DNA of 64,000 bases from Serratia marcescens. GTDB taxonomy: Bacteria > Pseudomonadota > Gammaproteobacteria > Enterobacterales > Enterobacteriaceae. A program made the position numbers and the translations under genes. Under the pieces are notes generated by a model that was not told the DNA's origin, did not search any database, and was given only the letters and a program-made list of their open reading frames with translations. The stretch spans positions 1,736,001 through 1,800,000 of the forward strand of contig NZ_VFMJ01000001.1 in NCBI RefSeq assembly GCF_006715005.1, given 5' to 3'. This document shows positions 19,192 through 27,022 of this stretch, piece after piece. How positions within the stretch are numbered: the first letter of the stretch is position 1; every line of letters begins with the position of its first letter.

Positions 19192-20475
19192 TCAGGCTCC
19201 GTTCAGAGCGATCACCGCCGCTTCACGGCGTGCGCGTTCGGCGGCGAACACCATCATGTGGCTCTCCAGCGCTTCGGCCGGGCCGGCCAGCACCTGGCTC
19301 GGATCGTTGGCGCGAATGGCCGCGATAAAGTGCTGCATCAGGTAGTAGTCGCCGCCGCCGTGGCCGGCCATGGCGTGCAGATCCTGGCCGGCGTCGGTGT
19401 CGTAATGCGTTTCGCCGTCGTCGAGGAACGAGGTGATGCGGATATGGCGGCCGTCGCCTTCCAGGCAGCCGCGGCTGCCGAAAATCCGGGTGTGGCGATC
19501 TTCGTGGCGAGTGAAGGCCGTCATGGTGAACGACGCAGTGCGGCCGCCGGCGAACTGCATGTTGACCACTTGATGGTCGACCACGTTATTGTCGCAGCGG
19601 TAAACGCAGCGGCCGTAGGGCCCGTCGCGCAGCGCCGCCCGCAGCGTCGTCTGGTCGGGTTCTGGCGTCAGCACCCGCAGAAAGCCGGGCGTGGCCTTGT
19701 GGTCGTCGCCCAGATAGATGCGTTTGGCGGAATAGGGGCAGGACGCCTCCACCGCGCAATCCAGGCAGTTGTCCGCCGCGCCGGCCGGTTGGTTTTCCCG
19801 GCGGAAGTGGCGCAGATTGCCGAAGGAACTGACCTGCTCGCAGGGCTGCTCCATCACGTAGCGGATCCAATCGATGTCGTGGCAGGATTTCTGCAGCAGC
19901 ATAAACGCGGCCTGCCGATCGTTGCGCCAGTTGCCGCGTACGAAGGAGTGCGCCTGATGCCAGTAGCCGACCGGCTCCAGGTGTTGCAGGCTGACGATGT
20001 CGCCGATCGCGCCGTCGCGCAGCAGCTGTTTGAGCTTTTGGGTATAGCGGGTATAGCGCAGCACGTGGCCGACCGAGAAGATCAGCTTTTGGCGCACGAC
20101 CTCGGCGACGATGGCCCGGCACTCGTCGGCGTCTGGCGACAGCGGTTTTTCCAGCAGCATGGCGTAGCCCTGACGGGCGAAGGCCAGCGCCGGCTCCAGG
20201 TGCATCTGATCCTGAGTGCAGATCAGCACCGCGTCGGCCAGCTTGCCGGCGTCGGCGGCCTGGCGCCAGTCGGTGAAGACGTTTTCCGGCGCGATGGCAT
20301 GCTGCGCCACGAACGGCTCGCGGTAGGCATCGCGCGGTTCCGCCACCGCCACCACCTGCATCAAATCGGGGTGCGCCAGCGCATAGCGCGAGTAGATTTC
20401 ACCGCGCGCACCGGCGCCGACCACCAGCACCCGCACCGGGCGCTGGGCAACGTTGTTGGGTTGTGTTGACGACAT
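19192..20475 (-). CDS. Gfo/Idh/MocA-family oxidoreductase with Cys motif
   Basis: 427-aa NAD(P)-dependent enzyme. The N-terminal Rossmann fold shows VLVVGAGARGEIYSRYAL, and the EKPLS stretch (MLLEKPLSPDADECR) is the Gfo/Idh/MocA signature. A Cys-bearing insert (CLDCAVEASCPYSAKRIYL, near 230-248) resembles that of sugar-locus members in other bacteria. Some members of this superfamily (GH109) hydrolyse alpha-N-acetylgalactosaminides through a transient NAD oxidation. That is possible here but not shown. It lies 19 bp after the ATPase gene and 3 bp before the kinase gene. Confidence 0.82.
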   Translation of the reverse strand: MSSTQPNNVAQRPVRVLVVGAGARGEIYSRYALAHPDLMQVVAVAEPRDAYREPFVAQHAIAPENVFTDWRQAADAGKLADAVLICTQDQMHLEPALAFARQGYAMLLEKPLSPDADECRAIVAEVVRQKLIFSVGHVLRYTRYTQKLKQLLRDGAIGDIVSLQHLEPVGYWHQAHSFVRGNWRNDRQAAFMLLQKSCHDIDWIRYVMEQPCEQVSSFGNLRHFRRENQPAGAADNCLDCAVEASCPYSAKRIYLGDDHKATPGFLRVLTPEPDQTTLRAALRDGPYGRCVYRCDNNVVDHQVVNMQFAGGRTASFTMTAFTRHEDRHTRIFGSRGCLEGDGRHIRITSFLDDGETHYDTDAGQDLHAMAGHGGGDYYLMQHFIAAIRANDPSQVLAGPAEALESHMMVFAAERARREAAVIALNGA

Positions 20476-20494
20476 TGCTGATACTCCGCTGTTG

Positions 20495-21607
20495 TTATTT
20501 GAGGTTTTGGCCGCTGAGCTCGTCGAACAAATGCGCGCGCGTCAGATCGAATGCCAGATGAATGCTTTCGCCGAGGCGCGGTTCCCAGTCCGGCAGCGAC
20601 GCCATGCGCAACACGAAGCGCAGGTCGGCCAGTTCGCAGTGCAGCAACTCTTCGTTGCCCATGCGCTCGATGGTGACGATCTGCGCCGGGAAACAGTTGG
20701 CGCTACCGGGTGCGCACAGCCGCAGGGACTCCGGCCGGATGCCGAGACACACCCGCGCATGCGGGTAGTCCGCCAACTGCCGTTGCAGCGCCGCCGGCAG
20801 ATCGAGCTGGTGCTGCAGGCCGATGCGCAGTCGCACCGTTTGGCCGTCGCGCACGATCGCCAGATCGTGCAAATTCATCGACGGGCTGCCGATAAACTCG
20901 GCGACGAAACGGTTGGCGGGGTGGTGGTACAGGTTGATCGGTTTATCCACCTGCATGATGGCGCCGCGGTTCATTACGCAAATGCGATCGCCCATGGTCA
21001 TCGCTTCGACCTGATCGTGGGTGACGTACACCATGGTGGCGGCGGCGCCTTCCTGCTTCAGCTGATTGTGCAGTTCGATCAGCTGTACGCGCATCGACAC
21101 CCGCAGCTTGGCGTCGAGGTTGGACAGCGGCTCATCGAACAGGAACACCTTGGGTTTGCGCACGATGGCGCGGCCGACCGCCACCCGCTGGCACTGGCCG
21201 CCGGAGAGCTGGCCCGGCTTGCGCTGCAGCAGGTTGGTGATCTCCAGTTTTTCCGCCGCGTCGCGCACCCGGCGGTCGATCTCGGCCTTGCTCTCTTTGC
21301 CGATCAGGCCGAACGCCATGTTCTTGTACACCGTCATGTGCGGGTACAGCGCATAGTTCTGGAACACCATGGCGATGCCGCGATCCTTCGGCATGCTGTC
21401 GTTGACGCAGCGATCGTGGATCAGGATCTGCCCCTCGCTGACGCTCTCCAGCCCGGCGATCATCCGCAGCAGGGTAGACTTGGCGCAGCCGGACGGGCCG
21501 ACGAACACCATAAATTCCCCGTCCTCAATTTCCAGGTTGACGCCGTGCAGCGCGTGGAAACCGTTGGGGTAGACTTTTTTAACGCTGTTTAACTGAATTC
21601 CGGCCAT
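20495..21607 (-). CDS. Sugar ABC transporter ATP-binding protein, UgpC/MsmK type
   Basis: 370-aa ATPase of a CUT1 carbohydrate importer. Walker A reads GPSGCAKST, with Ala where the consensus has the last Gly. Q-loop VFQNYALYPHMTV, signature LSGGQCQRVAVGRA, Walker B VFLFDEPLSNLD and the switch His in VTHDQVEAM are present. A C-terminal TOBE/OB regulatory domain occupies about 240-370. Permease genes lie 21 bp upstream on the same strand. Confidence 0.9.
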   Translation of the reverse strand: MAGIQLNSVKKVYPNGFHALHGVNLEIEDGEFMVFVGPSGCAKSTLLRMIAGLESVSEGQILIHDRCVNDSMPKDRGIAMVFQNYALYPHMTVYKNMAFGLIGKESKAEIDRRVRDAAEKLEITNLLQRKPGQLSGGQCQRVAVGRAIVRKPKVFLFDEPLSNLDAKLRVSMRVQLIELHNQLKQEGAAATMVYVTHDQVEAMTMGDRICVMNRGAIMQVDKPINLYHHPANRFVAEFIGSPSMNLHDLAIVRDGQTVRLRIGLQHQLDLPAALQRQLADYPHARVCLGIRPESLRLCAPGSANCFPAQIVTIERMGNEELLHCELADLRFVLRMASLPDWEPRLGESIHLAFDLTRAHLFDELSGQNLK

Positions 21608-21628
21608 GTCGTTTACCTTGTCTGCGCG

Positions 21629-22447
21629 TTAGCCTTTCACCCCGGCGCTGGCGATGCCCTGGATGAAATAGCGTTGGAAAATAATGAACAGCATCAGCAT
21701 CGGGATCACTGCCATCAGTGCCCCGGCCATCAGCAACGGGTATTCCACCCCGGCGCGGCTGGAGAGCGAAGCCAGCCCCACCGGCAGCGTCAGCTTCTCG
21801 GTGGTGGTATTGACGATCAGCGGCCACATCAGGTTGTTCCAGCTCCACAGGCCGTTGATGATGACGCAGGCGATAATGCCCGGCCGGATCAGCGGCAGCA
21901 TGATGCGCCAGAAGATGGCGAAGTAGCTGTAACCGTCGATCAAGGCCGCTTCTTCCATCTCCTTCGGCACCGCCAGAAAGAACTGGCGCAGCAGGAAGGT
22001 GGCGTAGACGCTGAAAATGCCCGGCAGCACCAACCCGGTGATGCTGTTGACCAGCCCCAGCTTCTGTACCACCAGAAATTGCGGGATCAGAAACGCTTGG
22101 CCGGGCACCATCAGGATCGACACGCACACCAGGAACACCGCGTCGCGGCCGCGAAAATGCAGGCGCGAGAAGCCATAGGCGGCCAGGGTGGCGATCGCCA
22201 TCTGCAGGGTGACGGTGAAGAAAGTCGCCAGCAGCGAGTTGAGATAAAAGCCGGCGAACGGGATTTCGTGCATTACCCGGCCGTAGGCCTGCAGGCTGGG
22301 GTGCGCCGGCAACAGCGTCAGCGGGATCTGAATGCTCTCGGCCTGGGTTTTCAACGAGGTCACCAGCATCCAGATAAAGGGCACCACCGAGGCCAGCGCC
22401 GCCAGCCCCATAAACAGGTACACCAGCGTTTTCTTGCTTGCGTTCAT
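21629..22447 (-). CDS. Sugar ABC transporter permease, MalG type
   Basis: 272-aa inner-membrane permease of the CUT1 importer with about six transmembrane helices. The cytoplasmic EAA loop MEEAALIDGYSYFAIFWRIM contacts the ATPase. The C-terminal VTVKG-like ending (SAGVKG) is typical of MalG-type subunits. It forms the membrane channel with the MalF-type permease encoded 10 bp upstream. Confidence 0.9.
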   Translation of the reverse strand: MNASKKTLVYLFMGLAALASVVPFIWMLVTSLKTQAESIQIPLTLLPAHPSLQAYGRVMHEIPFAGFYLNSLLATFFTVTLQMAIATLAAYGFSRLHFRGRDAVFLVCVSILMVPGQAFLIPQFLVVQKLGLVNSITGLVLPGIFSVYATFLLRQFFLAVPKEMEEAALIDGYSYFAIFWRIMLPLIRPGIIACVIINGLWSWNNLMWPLIVNTTTEKLTLPVGLASLSSRAGVEYPLLMAGALMAVIPMLMLFIIFQRYFIQGIASAGVKG

Positions 22448-22457
22448 GTGCAGCTCC

Positions 22458-23414
22458 TCAGCTGACTTTCAGGCGCTTGCCGATCGCCATTTGAATCAGG
22501 GTGATCACCAGCGTGACGGCGAACAGCACCACGGTGATGGCGGAAGCGTAGCCTTTTTCCTGCAGGTAAAACGCGTACTTGTAGAACAGGTTGGTGACGG
22601 TCATCACGTCGTTTTCCACCAGCGCGCGGTCGAACATCAGGAACACCACGTCGAAGATTTGCAGGATCTCGATAAAGCTCATCACCGACACGAAAAACAG
22701 CGTCGGTACCATCATCGGCAGCGTGATGCAGAAGAAGCGGCGCAGGGTGCCGATGCCGTCGATATCCGCCGCCTCGTACAGCTGGCGCGGAATGCTCTGC
22801 AGCCCGGCCAGCAAAATGATGATCTTCAGCGCCAGCGACGACCAGATGATGATGATGGACACGCTGATGCGCACCACGTCCGGATCGGACAGCCAGGCGA
22901 CCGGCGCAATGTGCAGCAGGCCCAGCGCCTGGTTGATCAGGCCGAAATCCTTGTTGAACAGCCATTGCCACACCATGGCCACCGCCGCAGGCATGGTGAC
23001 CGCCGGCAGGAACAGCAGGGTGCGCAGCAGGCCTTTGCCACGGATGTTCTGATTGAGGCCGATCGCCAGCAGCAGCGACAGGCTCAGGCTGATCGGCACG
23101 CACACCACCACGTAGAACAAGGTGTTGGCGGCGGCGGTGTAGAAGTCGTCGTCTTCGAACAGGTTGAGATAGTTATCGACGCTGATGCTGCTCCAGCGCA
23201 TGAACTGGTTCAGATCGGTAAAGCTGTAAAAAATGTTTTGCAAAAAGGGGATCAGGTAAAACACCGTCACCCCCAACAACAGCGGCAGGATCATCACCCA
23301 GCCCCAGAAGCGTTCGGCGCGTTCGAGCCGATTGAGCGCGGGGCGGGCGGTGCGCCGGGATGGTTTCAGGGTGACCGTAGCCGTTTCTGCCAGCGACATG
23401 TTGCCATTCCTCAC
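22458..23414 (-). CDS. Sugar ABC transporter permease, MalF type
   Basis: 318-aa inner-membrane permease with about six transmembrane helices and a cytoplasmic N-terminal stretch (about 40 residues). The EAA loop reads LYEAADIDGIGTLRRFFCITLPMM. It is encoded 63 bp after the binding-protein gene and overlaps no neighbour. CUT1 systems normally take up di- or oligosaccharides or glycerol phosphates, which fits a downstream intracellular hydrolase. Confidence 0.9.
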   Translation of the reverse strand: MRNGNMSLAETATVTLKPSRRTARPALNRLERAERFWGWVMILPLLLGVTVFYLIPFLQNIFYSFTDLNQFMRWSSISVDNYLNLFEDDDFYTAAANTLFYVVVCVPISLSLSLLLAIGLNQNIRGKGLLRTLLFLPAVTMPAAVAMVWQWLFNKDFGLINQALGLLHIAPVAWLSDPDVVRISVSIIIIWSSLALKIIILLAGLQSIPRQLYEAADIDGIGTLRRFFCITLPMMVPTLFFVSVMSFIEILQIFDVVFLMFDRALVENDVMTVTNLFYKYAFYLQEKGYASAITVVLFAVTLVITLIQMAIGKRLKVS

Positions 23415-23477
23415 CTATGACGTTCAGCGTGGGTCCACCGCGGCGCGCGCTCGGGGCAGCGCGCCGCGGCGGGGCGA

Positions 23478-24731
23478 TTACTGCTCCATGACGCGCGCGA
23501 TCTTCTTGACCGATTTGTCCATTTCCTGCTTAGCGTCCGCGCCCATAAAGATCTTCTTCAGGCTGGCTATCCACATGTTCTGCCACTTCGGCGTATTGGT
23601 GCCGGCGGTGGGGTAAGCCTGGGTCACTTCAAGGGTCTGGATATAAGGCGAAACGTCGACTTTCTGAATCTGCTGCGCCCAGACCTTGGCCGCCGTCTTG
23701 TTGGCCGGGATCACCACCTTGGCCAGCTCCGCCTGCGAGGCTTCGCTGCTCATGAAGGCGATATATTTCCAGGCGGCCTGCTTATGGGCGCTTTTGGCCG
23801 ACATGGCGAAGGCCAGGCTGTGCGCCACGCCGGACTGGCGTTCAATTTTCGGCATCATTACCACGCCGATGTGATCGTTGATCAGCGGGTTGTTGGCGAA
23901 CGGCGCCGCCAGCCAGGAACCGGCATAGACCATCGCGGCGCGGTTGGACTGGAAGATGTTCTCGGTTTTGACTTCGCTCATTTGCTGGGCGCTCGGCATC
24001 AGGCCGTCTTTCATCATGCCCTGCAGCTGCTGGTAGACCCAGATGGATTTGTCGTTGGCGATGTCGGTGGGTTGGCCGTCTTTCGGCACGATGTGATTGC
24101 CGTTTTGGAACAGCAGGTTCATGTAGCTGTCCTGGCCGTCGATGCTGAGATCCATCACCAACGGGAAGGCCGTGCCTTTCAGCCCGTTTTTCAGCGCGGT
24201 AGCCTTGCTTTTCAGATCGTCCCAGCTCCAGTCGCTGGTGGGGTAACTGACGCCGGCCTGATCGAACAGTTTTTTGTTGTACCACACGGCGATGGAATCG
24301 ACGTCGCGCGGGATGGCCATCTGTTGGCCGTCATATTGGTAGGCTTTCACCGAGCTGGCGACCACGTCGTCCAGCTTAAGGCCGCTGTCCTTAATATAAG
24401 GCGCCAGCGGCTCCATAATGCCGTTTTTGGCATATTGCACAAAATAAGGCATATTGATCCAGAATATATCCGGCGCCACGCCGCCGGCGGCAGCGGAATC
24501 CAATTTAACGAAATATTGTGCAGAGGGCGTTAATTCTATTTCTATTTTTATATCCGGATTGGCCTGTTCAAAACGTTTGGCGATCTCCTGTTCGGCAGGT
24601 AATTGGTTTCTGTCCCAAACGGCATAGCGCAATGTTATTTTATCTGCGGCGTGGAGCAGGGTGGGTAATAATAATGCGCTGGCAAGAATAGAGTGCGCCA
24701 GCAGGCGTCCGGTATTTTTTATCGGTGACAT
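23478..24731 (-). CDS. Sugar ABC transporter periplasmic binding protein (family 1)
   Basis: 417-aa extracellular solute-binding protein. It has a signal peptide (cleavage after LLHA, about residue 28) and an N-terminal lobe starting ITLRYAVWDRNQLPAEQEIAKRFEQANPDIKIEIE, typical of CUT1 binding proteins. PDIFWINMPYF and NRAAMVYAGSWLAAPF are also usual motifs. It captures the sugar for the two permeases and the ATPase. It is the first gene of the six-gene operon read towards lower coordinates; the upstream region is shared with the divergent GH123 gene. Confidence 0.9.
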   Translation of the reverse strand: MSPIKNTGRLLAHSILASALLLPTLLHAADKITLRYAVWDRNQLPAEQEIAKRFEQANPDIKIEIELTPSAQYFVKLDSAAAGGVAPDIFWINMPYFVQYAKNGIMEPLAPYIKDSGLKLDDVVASSVKAYQYDGQQMAIPRDVDSIAVWYNKKLFDQAGVSYPTSDWSWDDLKSKATALKNGLKGTAFPLVMDLSIDGQDSYMNLLFQNGNHIVPKDGQPTDIANDKSIWVYQQLQGMMKDGLMPSAQQMSEVKTENIFQSNRAAMVYAGSWLAAPFANNPLINDHIGVVMMPKIERQSGVAHSLAFAMSAKSAHKQAAWKYIAFMSSEASQAELAKVVIPANKTAAKVWAQQIQKVDVSPYIQTLEVTQAYPTAGTNTPKWQNMWIASLKKIFMGADAKQEMDKSVKKIARVMEQ

Positions 24732-25196
24732 TGCTTTCCCCTCGGTGAGCGATGAATAACGTTTTTCGCAACGTAAATTCTTTCTATCCCTTAACTTTCA
24801 ATGTGTCAATACACCCCCGGACGCCCAAAAATGGGGCGTGAATGTTTCGTTGTTGTTAAAATAGAAAGGCTTTCACGGCCAAGTGAAAGGTAGGTTTGTT
24901 CACATTTTGTTAACGTATTGATGGGCTTTCTCCTTGCTGTCGCGGCATTTAGCGGCCCTCGCAGGCATAGGAATAACTGATAACCCTTGCACCATAATGG
25001 GGATTAAAAACATTTTTATTGTGCAAGCATCAGCTTCTTTCATTTTTGTGATGCAAATAAACAAAAAAATCGGCTTGCGGTAGTCAAAGAAGGGCGTGGG
25101 AACGATTTTTATTACCGGCTATTGTCTGTGGCAATAAAAGGCGCTAGCCTGAATTTCACCGTGTTTATTCATTAAAAATAAAGAGGGCCGAACATC
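24732..25196. promoter_or_regulatory. Divergent promoter region of the amino-sugar locus (465 bp)
   Basis: AT-rich region between the binding-protein gene and the GH123-like gene. It contains CTTTCAAT near 24795, the perfect inverted repeat CTTTCAC/GTGAAAG at 24870-24889, CTTTCATTTTTG at 25037-25048 and a half CRP-like TGTGATG at 25047. These resemble the TTTC-rich sites bound by AgaR in E. coli and match the motifs before agaR. Confidence 0.55.
24870..24889. promoter_or_regulatory. Inverted repeat CTTTCAC/GTGAAAG, candidate AgaR operator
   Basis: CTTTCAC at 24870-24876 and its exact complement GTGAAAG at 24883-24889 enclose a 6-bp spacer, about 140 bp upstream of the binding-protein start. 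Related TTTCA copies occur before agaR. The binding protein is inferred from locus context. Confidence 0.55.
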
Positions 25197-26867
25197 ATGC
25201 GCCTGTCTCTGGTATTTACCCATTGCCTGGAGAAAGTATTTCATCGCCACAGCGTGCCACCTATTTCCGTGGAGGAACGGCTGAGCGGGTTAAATAACGA
25301 GGTGCTTTCCTGGCAGGCGGTATACTGTTTGCAAACCCCGGGCAACGAGACTCGCCATGAGCTCTGTTATCAACTTGACGGGCCGCTGGCGGAGTATATC
25401 AGCGTGCGCCAGGTGCAATCGGTGCCGAGCGGTTTTCCCTGTTATCGCGAGACCGACGAGAATTACCTGACGACCGAGCCGGGGTTATTTCCCGATCCGC
25501 TGATGCCGCTGCCGCAACGGCGTTTTTTCGCCGCCTGCCGCTATTATGGCAGCCTGTGGTTGACCCTGACGCCGCCGGCCGATGCGCAACTGGCCGGCGA
25601 CTTTCCGTTGACCCTGCGGCTGCTGGATGCGCAAACCGGAGAAGCGCTGGCCGAGGCCACGCTGACGCTGCATCTGGTGCCGGCGGCGTTGCCGCCGCAA
25701 ACGCTGTTGCATACCGAGTGGCTGCATACCGACTGCCTGGCGGATTACTATCGCCTGGCGGTGTTCAGCCCGGATTACTGGCGCGCGGTGCGCCACTTTG
25801 TGCGCTGCGCGGTGCATGCCGGCGTCAATATGCTGCTGACGCCGCTGTTTACGCCACCGCTGGATACCGCCGTCGGCGGCGAACGCACCACGGTGCAGCT
25901 GGTCGGGGTGATGCGTTCGGCGCAGGGATATGGCTTCGATTTCAGCCGCCTGGCGCAGTGGATGGCGCTGGCGCAGGAAGAGGGCATCGAGCACTTCGAA
26001 ATCGCGCCGCTGTTTACCCAATGGGGCGCGGCGCATGCGCCGAAGATCGTGGTGGAGGAGCAGGGCGAGGCGCGACCGCTTTTCGGCTGGCACACCGATG
26101 CACAGGGCGAACCGTATCAGCGTTTCCTGCAGGCGCTGCTGCCGGCGTTGACCGCCTGGTTCCGCGAACGGGGGCTGGAACGGCAGGTGTGGTTCCATGT
26201 TTCCGATGAGCCGACGCTGGACAACCTGGCGGCCTACCGGCGCGCCAGCGCCGCGCTGCGGCCGCTGCTGGACGGCTTCCGCACCTTCGACGCGCTGTCG
26301 GATTTCGCTTTCTATCAGCAAGGCCTGGTGGAGACCCCGGTCGCCGCCACCGATCATATCGAGCCCTTTATCGAACACCGGGTGCCCGGCCTGTGGGCTT
26401 ATTATTGTTGCGTGCAGAAGACCGAGGTCGCCAACCGGTTCTTCGCCCAGCCTTCGGCGCGCAACCGCATATTGGGCGTGCAGCTGTATCTGTACCGCAT
26501 CGCCGGCTTCCTGCATTGGGGATTCAACTTCTATAACAGCGCCCATTCGCGCGAGCGCATCAACCCGTACGCGGTGACCGACAGCGGCCATGCGTTTCCC
26601 TCCGGCGATCCGTTCGTGGTCTATCCGGGCGAGGATCTGCAGCCCGTGGAGTCGCTGCGCCTGCGGGTGCTGCACCAGGGGCTGCAGGACATGCGCGCGC
26701 TGCAGCTGCTGGAGAGTCTGACCGACCGGGCGACGGTGGAGGCGCTGATCGAACGCGAGCTGGGCATGCGCATCACCTTCAAGCGTTATCCGCATCAGGC
26801 CGGGCCGCTGCTGCGCCTGCGAGAAGCGGTGAACCGCCGCATCGAAGCGTTGTTGGCGCCGATGTGA
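25197..26867 (+). CDS. GH123-type (DUF4091) glycoside hydrolase, predicted beta-N-acetylgalactosaminidase
   Basis: 556-aa protein with a beta-rich N-terminal region (about 1-175) and a TIM-barrel catalytic domain (about 190-520) of the family first called DUF4091 and now assigned to glycoside hydrolase family 123. Known members are beta-N-acetylgalactosaminidases using substrate assistance and an adjacent Asp-Glu pair; here VWFHVSDEPTLDN supplies Asp337-Glu338. GFNFYNS and DPFVVYPGED are further conserved stretches. There is no signal peptide, so it should act in the cytoplasm on sugars imported by the divergent ABC system. The start has GAGGG upstream. Confidence 0.78.
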   Translation: MRLSLVFTHCLEKVFHRHSVPPISVEERLSGLNNEVLSWQAVYCLQTPGNETRHELCYQLDGPLAEYISVRQVQSVPSGFPCYRETDENYLTTEPGLFPDPLMPLPQRRFFAACRYYGSLWLTLTPPADAQLAGDFPLTLRLLDAQTGEALAEATLTLHLVPAALPPQTLLHTEWLHTDCLADYYRLAVFSPDYWRAVRHFVRCAVHAGVNMLLTPLFTPPLDTAVGGERTTVQLVGVMRSAQGYGFDFSRLAQWMALAQEEGIEHFEIAPLFTQWGAAHAPKIVVEEQGEARPLFGWHTDAQGEPYQRFLQALLPALTAWFRERGLERQVWFHVSDEPTLDNLAAYRRASAALRPLLDGFRTFDALSDFAFYQQGLVETPVAATDHIEPFIEHRVPGLWAYYCCVQKTEVANRFFAQPSARNRILGVQLYLYRIAGFLHWGFNFYNSAHSRERINPYAVTDSGHAFPSGDPFVVYPGEDLQPVESLRLRVLHQGLQDMRALQLLESLTDRATVEALIERELGMRITFKRYPHQAGPLLRLREAVNRRIEALLAPM

Positions 26868-26875
26868 GGGTCAAT

Positions 26876-26902
26876 GGGGGCGAAAATGCGTCTTTCGCTC
26901 CC
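26876..26902 (+). terminator. Hairpin after the GH123-like gene
   Basis: GGGGGCGAAA (26876-26885) pairs with TTTCGCTCCC (26893-26902), with one G-T pair and a 7-nt loop, 8 bp after the stop codon. No T-run follows, so termination is uncertain. Confidence 0.4.
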
Positions 26903-27022
26903 AAATCGCCATTACTTTGCTATACCTGATAGTCGATGGATTCATTTTATTGTCATGTAACTGACACGTCAGAGTCACGGCTCTGGCTTAAGTTTGCAGC
27001 GACTACGTCAGGAGATAACGCG

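Noticed and set aside
18517-20469. 650-codon plus-strand ORF opposite the kinase and oxidoreductase genes
   Set aside because: It is the antisense shadow of two well-supported GC-rich genes; its translation is His/Arg/Gln-rich with no recognisable domain.
26936-27022. N-terminal extension of olsF by 29 codons
   Set aside because: The extension has no ribosome-binding site and is Cys/Ser-rich unlike the family; AGGAG precedes the ATG at 27023.
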